A DNA stretch of 64,000 bases from Streptococcus merionis DSM 19192 (lineage in GTDB: Bacteria; Bacillota; Bacilli; Lactobacillales; Streptococcaceae). Position 1 is the stretch's first letter. Every line of letters starts with the position of its first letter. Made by a program: the position numbers and the translations under genes. The DNA lies in NCBI RefSeq assembly GCF_000380085.1, contig NZ_KB904538.1, positions 272,187 to 336,186 on the forward strand. Reading direction: 5' to 3'. Positions 7,939 to 15,813 of the stretch are shown one piece after another. The notes beneath the pieces were generated by a model. That model was not told the origin of the DNA and did not search any database. It was given only the letters and a program-made list of their open reading frames with translations.

Positions 7939-10605
7939 TCACTTCGCCTCATACCAAGTTTCGCCGGTACTTTCATCTGCCACTAATGGTACCAAAAGCT
8001 CAATAGCTTCTTCCATGGTCTGCTTGACCAGAGCCCCAACTGCCTCTACTTCGCCTTCTGGGACTTCCAAGACGATCTCATCATGCACTTGGAGTAACAT
8101 ACGCGCCTGATAGCCGCCAGCAAGCAAGGCCTGATCCAGCCGAATCATAGCAACCTTGAGAATGTCAGCTGCCGAACCTTGGATAGGAGAATTAATGGCT
8201 GTGCGCTCAGCAAACTGGCGAATATTGAAGTTACGGGAATTGATATCTGGCAACTCGCGGCGACGGTTGAACAGCGTTTCCACATACCCCTTATCCTTGG
8301 CCTCGCGGACGATTGTTTCCATATAAGCTTTAATGCCAGGATAGCGCTCAAAGTAAGTATCAATGTATTCCTTAGCTAGCTTGCGAGGAATTCCCAGATT
8401 ATGAGACAGGCCAAAGTCTGAGATGCCATAAACAATTCCAAAGTTAACAGCCTTAGCGTTACGACGATCATTAGCCGTAACGTCTTCTGCTTTTGCGATG
8501 CCAAAGACACGCATGGCTGTTGACGTATGAATGTCAAAGCTATCTTGAAAGGCCTGAATAAGATGAGGATCTTTAGAAATATGAGCCAGAACGCGTAATT
8601 CAATCTGAGAATAGTCCGAACTCATGAGAACACTATTTTCCCAAGATGGCACAAAGGCCTTACGAATGAGGCGCCCCTGCTCAAGTCGAATAGGGATATT
8701 TTGCAAGTTAGGATCCGTGCTGGATAACCGCCCCGTCTGGGTTAAGTCCTGCACATAGCGAGTGTGAATCTTGCCCTCAGCTGTGATAAAATCTTGTAGG
8801 CCAATCACGTAAGTCGACTGGAGCTTAGCAATCTGGCGGTAGTCCAAAATCTTAGCCACGATGGGCGATAGGGGCGCTAAGCGCTCCAGCACATCGACTG
8901 CTGTCGAGTAGCCCGTCTTGGTTTTTTTAGTCATCTCAACTGGTAGACCCAGTTTTTCAAAGAGGATGACTCCCAATTGCTTGGGAGAGTTGATGTTGAA
9001 CTCCTCACCAGCCAGCTCATAGATCTCCTGCGTCAGCTTTTCAAGGACAACTTCATTTTCTGCCTGCATGGCAGTCAAGGTCTCCCGATTCACCTTGATC
9101 CCTGCGATCTCCATCTTAGCCAAGACATTAGCTAAGGGCTGCTCCATCTCAAGCAATAAATCCAGTTGCTGGTGCTCGACTAGGCGTTCTCGCATGACAT
9201 TTTCTGTCTCAATGAGGACGGCAACTTTTTGGGCTAAATGGCTGAGCAGCACATCCTTTTCAGGTACTGCACGCTTGACCCCCTTACCGTAGACAGTCTC
9301 ATCTGACGCCAGCTGGCGCTGACCATAAAGCGAAGCGATAGTTGCCACCGTATTATCCTCAATGGTTGACAGCAGATACTTGGCCAGTCGACTATCAAAG
9401 GCTGGCGCTGGCAGATCAATGCCGTAATGGCTGAGCAAAACCTTGGTTCGTTTAAAATCATAAGTCTTAAGAGCTGTCTTCTCTAGGAAATCCTTTAACA
9501 CTTCAGAGGCAAGCAAATCCGACCCAGTCGAAGCGTAAATCTTATCCGCATCACCCCAAGCCAGACCGATGATGGGTTCAGTGTGATAATTTTCATTGAG
9601 GACTTCAACGTAGAAAAATTGATTTTCATGGAGCATGTCCTCGGTCAGCTTAGCAGCTTCAGCAACTTCCTGATAACTGATTTCTGGCTGAATCGTCTCC
9701 TCAGTATCAGCTGATACTTCCAGCTGAGCCTTGAATTGCTTAAAGCCCATTTCATCGTAAAAACGTGACAAAGCAGGATAATCCTTTGGACCAGCATAGG
9801 TAATGTCCTCAAGTCCGATGGTCAGTGGCGAGTCTGTATCAATGGTCACGAGCGTCTTAGACAGGAAAGCCACCTCTTTGTCATTGATCAGATTTTCCTT
9901 CATCTTAGACTTTTTCATACCATCGATATTAGCGTAAACGCCCTCAAGACTACCGTATTCATGGAGGAGCTTGAGGCCTGTTTTTTCACCAATTTTAGTC
10001 ACACCAGGAATATTATCCGAACTATCTCCCATCAAGGCCTTGAGGTCGATAAACTGGTTCGGTGTGATGCCCATTTTCTCCATCAGGTAGACGGGCGTAA
10101 AGGATTCAAACTCAGCTACGCCTTTCTTAGAAATCTCAACCGTGGTGTGGCTATCTGTCAGCTGAATCAAGTCTTTATCACCAGAAACAATAGTAATCTC
10201 AAAGTCCTGATCTGTCAGCTCTGCTTTTTTGGCCAAAGTCCCAATAATATCATCCGCCTCGTACTGGTCCAGCTCGTAATGCTGAATACTGAGCACTTCC
10301 AGCATCTGGCGAATAAAGGGAAACTGCTCACGGAATTCATCAGGCGTCTTGGCGCGACCACCCTTGTAATCAGCATACATGGCTGTTCGGAAAGTCGTTT
10401 TGCCAGCATCAAAAGCCACCAAAATATGAGTTGGCTGAATCCGCTTAATGATGTGGTCCAACATGAGATGAAAACCATAGATAGCATTGGTGTGAAGTCC
10501 TGTCGGACTCTTAAAGCGGTCAATCTGGTTGTAGAGCGCAAAGAAAGCCCTGAAAGCCACCGATGATCCGTCAATCAATAATAATTTGTTCGTCTTATTT
10601 TCCAT
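7939..10605 (-). CDS. polA: DNA polymerase I
   Basis: Pol I removes RNA primers and fills gaps in replication and repair. Of 888 residues, the first ~290 form the 5'-nuclease (LLLIDGSSVAFRAFF, YEADDIIGTLA, IVSGDKDLIQLTD). The middle ~310-480 domain has lost the DxE exonuclease motif (FFYVEVLNEN), so proofreading is probably absent, as in other Gram-positives. The polymerase domain shows DYSQIELRVLAHIS, RRNAKAVNFGIVYGIS and LLQVHDEIVLEVP. I place the start at 10605 (MENKTNKLLLIDG), twelve codons below an in-frame upstream start, because a promoter occupies the intervening DNA. Confidence 0.96.
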   Translation of the reverse strand: MENKTNKLLLIDGSSVAFRAFFALYNQIDRFKSPTGLHTNAIYGFHLMLDHIIKRIQPTHILVAFDAGKTTFRTAMYADYKGGRAKTPDEFREQFPFIRQMLEVLSIQHYELDQYEADDIIGTLAKKAELTDQDFEITIVSGDKDLIQLTDSHTTVEISKKGVAEFESFTPVYLMEKMGITPNQFIDLKALMGDSSDNIPGVTKIGEKTGLKLLHEYGSLEGVYANIDGMKKSKMKENLINDKEVAFLSKTLVTIDTDSPLTIGLEDITYAGPKDYPALSRFYDEMGFKQFKAQLEVSADTEETIQPEISYQEVAEAAKLTEDMLHENQFFYVEVLNENYHTEPIIGLAWGDADKIYASTGSDLLASEVLKDFLEKTALKTYDFKRTKVLLSHYGIDLPAPAFDSRLAKYLLSTIEDNTVATIASLYGQRQLASDETVYGKGVKRAVPEKDVLLSHLAQKVAVLIETENVMRERLVEHQQLDLLLEMEQPLANVLAKMEIAGIKVNRETLTAMQAENEVVLEKLTQEIYELAGEEFNINSPKQLGVILFEKLGLPVEMTKKTKTGYSTAVDVLERLAPLSPIVAKILDYRQIAKLQSTYVIGLQDFITAEGKIHTRYVQDLTQTGRLSSTDPNLQNIPIRLEQGRLIRKAFVPSWENSVLMSSDYSQIELRVLAHISKDPHLIQAFQDSFDIHTSTAMRVFGIAKAEDVTANDRRNAKAVNFGIVYGISDFGLSHNLGIPRKLAKEYIDTYFERYPGIKAYMETIVREAKDKGYVETLFNRRRELPDINSRNFNIRQFAERTAINSPIQGSAADILKVAMIRLDQALLAGGYQARMLLQVHDEIVLEVPEGEVEAVGALVKQTMEEAIELLVPLVADESTGETWYEAK

Positions 10606-10611
10606 AGTTTT

Positions 10612-10620
10612 ATTATACCA
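10612..10620 (-). promoter_or_regulatory. Extended -10 promoter of polA, leaderless start
   Basis: TGGTATAAT on the minus strand ends 6 nt before the polA ATG. TTGATG stands 18 nt upstream as a weak -35. No Shine-Dalgarno fits in the remaining space. Confidence 0.65.
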
Positions 10621-10639
10621 TAGCAGCATCAGCAACATC

Positions 10640-10676
10640 AAAAAAAGCCCTCTGACCTTTGCAAGTCAGACAGCTC
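10640..10676 (-). terminator. Intrinsic terminator of the AbrB-family gene
   Basis: On the minus strand GTCTGAC / GTCAGAG with flanking AGC / GGCT pairing forms a stem followed by TTTTTTT. Confidence 0.85.
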
Positions 10677-10678
10677 CT

Positions 10679-11740
10679 TTAAAACCAGATAGCTAAAATC
10701 AGCTTGATCAACAGTGGCATGACAATCACTGTGTATAGTGTGCGACTGATTTGAATACCTGCAATCTTGGCCATATCGCCACCCAATTCGCCCGCAATCA
10801 AAGAAATATCTGTCGCACCGGCAGGTGAAGATGCAAAGAGGGCTGACTGCAAATCAAGTACGCCTCGCCTATATATGACATACCCGAAAAAGGCATTAAT
10901 CACCAGATAGCTTACAAGCAAAATAAGGACGGGAACAATGAGACGAACCATCTGTGACAGGCTATCACAGGTAAAATTCGTTCCGATGATTGATCCAGCC
11001 AAAATCTGCGCCAAATAACGTATTTTAGGCTGTAATTGAATGGTATTTTGACGCATTTTTAGGATTGCAGAAGCCAACAGGGAGAAGATGAGAGCTCCCA
11101 CTGGTAGCCCACTCCACATTCCGATCAGGCCGGCCACCGTAGCTACAGCAAGAATGGACATATCGTTGCAAAGGCGATCATTCTGACTTAGTTTAACTGG
11201 CGTGACTTCAACTTGAACCTTTTCAGCAGTTTTATTGACAGTTCTAGGTGAAAAATGACGTAAAATAAAGCCAACCCAATTTGGCAAAATCAAGAGAATC
11301 CCGACCAGACGAGCTGTCTGCAAGGTTGCTACCACATCTGCTTGCGCTCCCATATCGATACTCAGGAGGGACACATCCATGATGCCACCAGGTAGACAGC
11401 TTAAAAAGGCCGTTACGGGATCCATTTTAAATACATAGATAAAAAGACCCCCAGTGATGAGCATATTTAGAGTAAACAAAGCCATCAGGGCCATGATCGT
11501 TGATCCTAATTTTGGTAAGTTTAGCAGATCTTTTTTGGTCACCTGTTGGCCAATATAAACACCGCTGATGATTTGCGCAACAATCTTTATGGGACGATAC
11601 ATCTCCATTTGGCTTGTTAGTGCTGAAACTAGACCAACAGCTATCATACTTCCAACCATATAAGGTGCGGGAAATTTTATCTTTTTGGCTAGCCATCCAC
11701 CAGCAAATCCAACCCAAAAAGTTAGTATCACTGTCACCAT
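10679..11740 (-). CDS. AbrB-family membrane protein (duplicated domain)
   Basis: This 353-residue integral membrane protein has about ten hydrophobic segments arranged as two similar halves. Each half holds a conserved small-residue loop: LPGGIMDVSLLS near 117 and SPAGATDISLIAGE near 308. That places it in the AbrB family often mislabelled ammonia monooxygenase; members are putative transporters of unknown substrate. It is unrelated to the AbrB transcription factor. Its own promoter lies upstream (TGATATACT at 11793-11785). It sits beyond a trmD relic from the lyase/transporter genes, so a shared role is possible but not shown. Confidence 0.8.
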   Translation of the reverse strand: MVTVILTFWVGFAGGWLAKKIKFPAPYMVGSMIAVGLVSALTSQMEMYRPIKIVAQIISGVYIGQQVTKKDLLNLPKLGSTIMALMALFTLNMLITGGLFIYVFKMDPVTAFLSCLPGGIMDVSLLSIDMGAQADVVATLQTARLVGILLILPNWVGFILRHFSPRTVNKTAEKVQVEVTPVKLSQNDRLCNDMSILAVATVAGLIGMWSGLPVGALIFSLLASAILKMRQNTIQLQPKIRYLAQILAGSIIGTNFTCDSLSQMVRLIVPVLILLVSYLVINAFFGYVIYRRGVLDLQSALFASSPAGATDISLIAGELGGDMAKIAGIQISRTLYTVIVMPLLIKLILAIWF

Positions 11741-11784
11741 CTCATCGTCCTTTACTTTTTTGAAACCGTATGCTTTTTAATAAT

Positions 11785-11793
11785 AGTATATCA
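11785..11793 (-). promoter_or_regulatory. Extended -10 promoter of the AbrB-family gene
   Basis: TGATATACT on the minus strand lies 44 nt before the ATG at 11740. Confidence 0.55.
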
Positions 11794-11848
11794 TTTTTCA
11801 AAAATCCAAGGTTCTAAAGAATTGTTTTTTTACTGTTTTTCCAAAAAA

Positions 11849-12131
11849 TTAAGGATAGAAAAGCAGATTCCCCACCCAATTTAAGTCGTTATCTAAATGA
11901 GTAGGCTCAGCTTTGACTTTCTCCAAAAACTTAGCTTTTTTGGCAGATAAGTCATAAGTTTCCCGTAAATCTGGGCATTGTTTCAAAGTTTTACGCAGAC
12001 CCTGCTTTAACCACCAAAGGCAGATGGTTTCATGAGAACACCAGGCACTACCTCTTCTGACAATCATAAGGACGTATATACTGGAGCATTGACGAAAAGC
12101 TGCCTTCCTTGCCAATAACCCTAGGACTCAA
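11849..12131 (-). pseudogene. Frameshifted remnant of a second trmD
   Basis: Three minus-strand frames in order match the C-terminal half of the intact TrmD in this window. Frame A (12131 down to about 12051) reads LSPRVIGKEGSFSSML and QYIRPYD, against [20 protein letters not shown] and QYTRPYD. Frame B (12048-12031) reads VPGVLM against VPEVLM. Frame C (12027 downward) reads LWWLKQGLRKTLKQCPDL then YDLSAKKAKFLEKVK, against [18 protein letters not shown] then [15 protein letters not shown]. Two small deletions, a stop codon and two frame changes make it non-functional. An 88-codon frame here starting with TTG is just part of this relic. Confidence 0.8.
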
Positions 12132-12173
12132 TCATGATGTCGTGTCTATATTTCCAATTGATCCTAAAAAGCT

Positions 12174-12198
12174 AAAACCCGAGAAGAAACTTCTCAGG
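12174..12198 (-). terminator. Intrinsic terminator of the Nramp-like gene
   Basis: CCTGAGAAG / CTTCTCGGG (one T-G pair, loop TTT) is followed by TTTT on the minus strand, 19 nt after the stop. Confidence 0.85.
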
Positions 12199-12216
12199 CT
12201 TAGCAATGCGACCGCA

Positions 12217-13506
12217 TTAATGCGAAAGCGATTCTACCAACTTAGGGATGTAGACTTGTAGTGCTGATGCTGTCATGACAAGGACAAAGAGATAACTTAT
12301 TGTCATTGATAACTGCAGGACAAGCGGGACTTTGTAACCAGCGTGGATTTCTTTTTTCCAAAGAATCAATACAATAAATAGTCCCGCTACAGGCGTTGCT
12401 ATGGCAGTTGCAACATTGGCTAAGAAGATAAGTTGAGTTGGCGAGCCATTGTAGCTAAAACAGATGAGACACGCAAATACTAAGCAAGCAACACATCCCC
12501 ATCTAATAAACTTTGACTCCAAGGATACCTCTTTGTCAAAGCCAGCCCCCAACAAAACCATCCCACGTTGTGTATTCCCCAATAAGGAAGAGAAACCCGC
12601 CCCTAAAAGTGCTATTCCCATAACGATTCTAGCTGCTGATCCTAAAAATGGAACCAGTAAATCCGCCAATTGACTTGGATTTTGAATGGTAATATTTTGT
12701 GGATGTAAAACAATAGCTCCGACCAAAATGATAGCACCAGAAATAAGGATCACAGAAACAACATGAGCAATGGCATCCCAAAGCATAGCGCCGTTGAACA
12801 AGTCTTCTTTCTTCCATTTTTTCTCAACGCCAAGATAGGTTCCGTAAATACCAGCTGTCACCGCCGCATTAGTGCTAATATAGGCCAACGCTGTTGTCAA
12901 ACTTCCCTCAGGAAGTTTCCAATTGAGTAAGCCTTTGCCAAATTCACTCCACTCTGGACCACCCGAGGCGACTAAAGTTGCATAAAAAGAAAGTATCATT
13001 CCTAAGATACATATAAGTATAGCTTTTTCAATTTTAGAGTAAACCCCTTTTGAAAAATAGCAATACATCAATATGACCAGCATAATGAGAGCTCCTAATT
13101 TCCAATCAATCCCGAAAATCAAATGCATCCCCGCACCAGTTCCAGATACATTTCCTAAGGTAAAGAAGAGACATGAAAGAAACAGCGCAATGCCCACAAA
13201 AGCTGAAACAGTTTTTCCATAATAGTGTCTAATGGCGTGTAAGATAGGCATTCCAGACAACATCGCAATACGATAAGACGTCAACATGAATGTCACTCTC
13301 ATAAAAATAATCGGGAGCATTAGCCATAACATAGAATAGCCGTAGTTAGCACCAATCATAGCAGATGTCGTAATGTTCCCAGGACCAATAACAACACCTG
13401 TCAGAATGAGGCCTGGCCCTATCCGCTTAAGAATCTGTTTGAAACCCAATTTTTCAATTCTTTCTAAATTAGACCGGGCCTCTTTTTGATGAGATAAGTT
13501 CGTCAT
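12217..13506 (-). CDS. Nramp-like transporter lacking canonical metal ligands
   Basis: This 429-residue protein has about eleven hydrophobic helices and the overall Nramp (LeuT-fold) pattern: RIGPGLILTGVVIGPGNITTS in helix 1 and AYISTNAAVTAGIYGTYLGV in the helix 6 region. In metal-carrying Nramps the first motif is DPGN and helix 6 contains MPH; here Asp is Gly and the MPH motif is missing. Divalent metal transport is therefore doubtful. It lies 23 nt after a DapA-family lyase gene, which suggests it carries that enzyme's substrate or product. Shine-Dalgarno GGGAG precedes ATG. Confidence 0.75.
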   Translation of the reverse strand: MTNLSHQKEARSNLERIEKLGFKQILKRIGPGLILTGVVIGPGNITTSAMIGANYGYSMLWLMLPIIFMRVTFMLTSYRIAMLSGMPILHAIRHYYGKTVSAFVGIALFLSCLFFTLGNVSGTGAGMHLIFGIDWKLGALIMLVILMYCYFSKGVYSKIEKAILICILGMILSFYATLVASGGPEWSEFGKGLLNWKLPEGSLTTALAYISTNAAVTAGIYGTYLGVEKKWKKEDLFNGAMLWDAIAHVVSVILISGAIILVGAIVLHPQNITIQNPSQLADLLVPFLGSAARIVMGIALLGAGFSSLLGNTQRGMVLLGAGFDKEVSLESKFIRWGCVACLVFACLICFSYNGSPTQLIFLANVATAIATPVAGLFIVLILWKKEIHAGYKVPLVLQLSMTISYLFVLVMTASALQVYIPKLVESLSH

Positions 13507-13529
13507 AACAACTGACTCCCTTCACATAA

Positions 13530-14504
13530 TTAGTCAGCAAATTGAGTCATGTCAACCTCAGGTAAATCACTGCGCTCTAATCCTAAAGCAATCCAATCCT
13601 TCTCTTCCTGATTAAGCGGTAAAACTGGTTTTCTCATCAATCCTGATTTGAAAATGCCACGCTGAACCAATGCCTCTTTCAATCGTGCATGCGCTTCACC
13701 AGAAGGTTGTCCGCCGCCATAAATGGCCTGTGAAATGTGATAAATACGATCTGACCAAGCTTGTGCTTCTGCTAAAGTATGTTTATCTGGATTAGCAAAA
13801 ACTTCACGAGCTGGGCAAATAATTTCTGGTACACAACCCGCAAAACCGATAAGTGCGCCATCCATACCTGGGAACCAGCTAACACAAAGTGTTTCGTCAT
13901 GACAGGTGATCAAGGAAATATCTGGACATTCTTCGCGAAGCAAACGCACATCATGCTCATAAATGGATGTGACACGTGTTCCCATTTTGATTGACTTAAC
14001 ATGTTCAATTTCCTTACACATTTTGATGAGTGTTTCAACAGGATAAAAGGCTTTACTGATTGCAGGGTAAAGGTGGATAATAATGTCAATATCAGCACCA
14101 TCTGCCACATCTTTCACATATTCAAATGGTGCATCCTTGTGCATTCCAAAACGTAACCACATGTGAGGAGGCATTAAAAGAATGGCATCAGCTCCTGCTT
14201 CCTTAGCCTCTTTCGCCATTTCAATACTCTCAACAGTGTTTTCACAGTTGATTCCTGAAACGATTGTCATCACATCTCCGCATTCCTCTGCACAAATTTC
14301 CACAACCCGTCGACGCTCTTCACGGCTTAACCCTGTTATTTCACCAGTGTGTCCATTACACACTAAGCCATCCATACCTTTTCCGTAAAATGTTTTAATC
14401 CAGCGAAGATACGCTCTAAAATCAGGCTCATTAATGGTATAATCATCATTTAGTGGTACTGAAACAGCAGGAAAGATTGTCTTAAAGTTCACTTGTTTAG
14501 TCAT
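13530..14504 (-). CDS. DapA/NanA-family aldolase or lyase, substrate unknown
   Basis: This 324-residue (beta/alpha)8 enzyme belongs to the dihydrodipicolinate synthase / N-acetylneuraminate lyase superfamily. It shows the pyruvate-binding loop GHTGEITGLSREERRRV near 52, the tyrosine region IIHLYPAISKAFY near 145, and the Schiff-base lysine in SIKMGTRV near 178. Family members cleave or form bonds to pyruvate or related 2-oxo acids. The gene is under a LacI-type regulator and beside a transporter, so a catabolic aldolase or dehydratase is more likely than lysine synthesis. The start at 14504 follows AAAGGAG. Confidence 0.83.
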   Translation of the reverse strand: MTKQVNFKTIFPAVSVPLNDDYTINEPDFRAYLRWIKTFYGKGMDGLVCNGHTGEITGLSREERRRVVEICAEECGDVMTIVSGINCENTVESIEMAKEAKEAGADAILLMPPHMWLRFGMHKDAPFEYVKDVADGADIDIIIHLYPAISKAFYPVETLIKMCKEIEHVKSIKMGTRVTSIYEHDVRLLREECPDISLITCHDETLCVSWFPGMDGALIGFAGCVPEIICPAREVFANPDKHTLAEAQAWSDRIYHISQAIYGGGQPSGEAHARLKEALVQRGIFKSGLMRKPVLPLNQEEKDWIALGLERSDLPEVDMTQFAD

Positions 14505-14534
14505 TGCTTGACTCCTTTGATTTATAATTTCGAA

Positions 14535-14544
14535 CAAACGTTTG
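14535..14544. promoter_or_regulatory. LacI-type operator upstream of the lyase gene
   Basis: CAAACGTTTG is a perfect palindrome with the central CG typical of LacI/GalR operators. It is 31 bp upstream of the lyase start. Confidence 0.65.
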
Positions 14545-14660
14545 CTTACAAGTGCATTCTAACACTCAAAGAAAGCGTTGTCAACATTCTGTGAAGTTTC
14601 TGCAACAAATTGCATAAATAGCTTCAAAAAGCCATTTTCAAGCAAATTATTGCGAAAAAA

Positions 14661-14689
14661 TTGATTTCAAAAGTTAATTGTTTTATAAT
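14661..14689 (+). promoter_or_regulatory. Promoter of the LacI-family regulator
   Basis: TTGATT (14661-14666), a 17-nt spacer and TATAAT (14684-14689). Confidence 0.75.
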
Positions 14690-14698
14690 AAAAATATA

Positions 14699-14708
14699 CA
14701 AACGATTG
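14699..14708. promoter_or_regulatory. Second LacI-type operator, over the regulator's start site
   Basis: CAAACGATTG matches the palindrome at 14535 in 9 of 10 positions and lies just after the regulator's -10 box, consistent with autorepression. Confidence 0.55.
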
Positions 14709-14723
14709 CAAGGAGATGTTCTG

Positions 14724-15716
14724 ATGACAACATTAAAAGACGTTGCTAAACTAGCTTGTGTTGATGTCAGCACCGTTTCAAGAGCGCTCAATAATTCAGC
14801 CTATGTCCATCCAGATACCAAAGCACGAATTATGGCAGCGGTAAAAGAATTAAGTTATCAACCAAATGTCCTTGCTAAAGGACTCAGAGAAGGGAAACGA
14901 AATACAATAGGTGTCGTTGTCCCTCACCTTCATTTGACAGTATTTGCTGAGATTACACAAGGCATTGAAGAAGCAGCTACTAAAGCAGGTTATGCCACCC
15001 TCATCTGCAATACCAATGATGATCCCTCAATCGAAAAAGAATGCTTAAATAGGCTTCGTAATGGTTTTGTAGATGGTATCATCATAGCCGGGACAGGACA
15101 TAATAAAAAATTATTGAAGGACATTCAAGTTAGTGGAATAGCAATTACTCAAATCATGAGACGTCAAAATTCAGACATTAGCTGCGTCTCTGTTGACTAT
15201 AAAAAAAGTGCTTATGAAGCAACTCAATATTTTGCTAAAAAAGGATGTCACAACATTGGACTAATAAATGGAAGCATGAAAATTCCTCCTTATCAAGAAC
15301 GGTACGAAGGGTATAAAAAGGCAATAAAAGAGCTAGGATTAACTGAAACCCTTGCTGAATCAAATGGTGCGGTAAACACTCTAGAATATGGCTATCATTG
15401 CACTAAAGAGCTCTTAAACAAAAATCCTAACCTTGATGCTATTATTGCAGCGGTTGATGCTCAAGGTATTGGAGCCCTTAGAGTATTAAAAGAAGAAGCT
15501 ATTGCCGTGCCAGACAGTATAAAATTAATCAGCCTCACTGGCCAAGAAATTGGCTCCGTCCTACAAACCACAATGACTGCCATGGAAATACCAGCTGTTG
15601 ACATCGGAAGACAGGCTGCTATGATGACTATTGAGGACATCAAAAGTAAGGATAAACATGTCGTTCAGAAAAACCTTATTTTCTCATCAAAACTTGTAGA
15701 GCGAGAAAGTTCGTAG
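14724..15716 (+). CDS. LacI/GalR-family transcriptional regulator
   Basis: This 330-residue repressor has an N-terminal helix-turn-helix (TLKDVAKLACVDVSTVSRALNN, residues 3-24), a hinge with NVLAKGLREG near 53, and a periplasmic-binding-protein-like effector domain (NTIGVVVPHLHLTVFAEI onward). The start at 14724 has AAGGAG 8 nt upstream, which rules out the longer frame. It is divergent from the lyase/Nramp-like genes and has matching palindromes at both promoters, so it probably represses both. The inducer is unknown. Confidence 0.9.
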   Translation: MTTLKDVAKLACVDVSTVSRALNNSAYVHPDTKARIMAAVKELSYQPNVLAKGLREGKRNTIGVVVPHLHLTVFAEITQGIEEAATKAGYATLICNTNDDPSIEKECLNRLRNGFVDGIIIAGTGHNKKLLKDIQVSGIAITQIMRRQNSDISCVSVDYKKSAYEATQYFAKKGCHNIGLINGSMKIPPYQERYEGYKKAIKELGLTETLAESNGAVNTLEYGYHCTKELLNKNPNLDAIIAAVDAQGIGALRVLKEEAIAVPDSIKLISLTGQEIGSVLQTTMTAMEIPAVDIGRQAAMMTIEDIKSKDKHVVQKNLIFSSKLVERESS

Positions 15717-15772
15717 ACCTAACCAGTTCTCTCTGATTTGCTAATCCTCTGCAAATTCATAAAATGCTTAAA

Positions 15773-15810
15773 ACTCCTCAGTTGGTCTCTGAACTGAGGA
15801 GTCATTTTCT
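15773..15810. terminator. Bidirectional terminator between lacI-type gene and carB
   Basis: An 11-bp perfect stem ACTCCTCAGTT / AACTGAGGAGT with an 8-nt loop lies between convergent genes. TTTTC follows on the plus strand, and an A/T-rich tract flanks the other side. Confidence 0.85.
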
Positions 15811-15813
15811 TAA

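Noticed and set aside
9961..10566. 201-codon plus-strand ORF inside polA
   Set aside because: Antisense to the conserved 5'-nuclease domain of polA and without its own signals.
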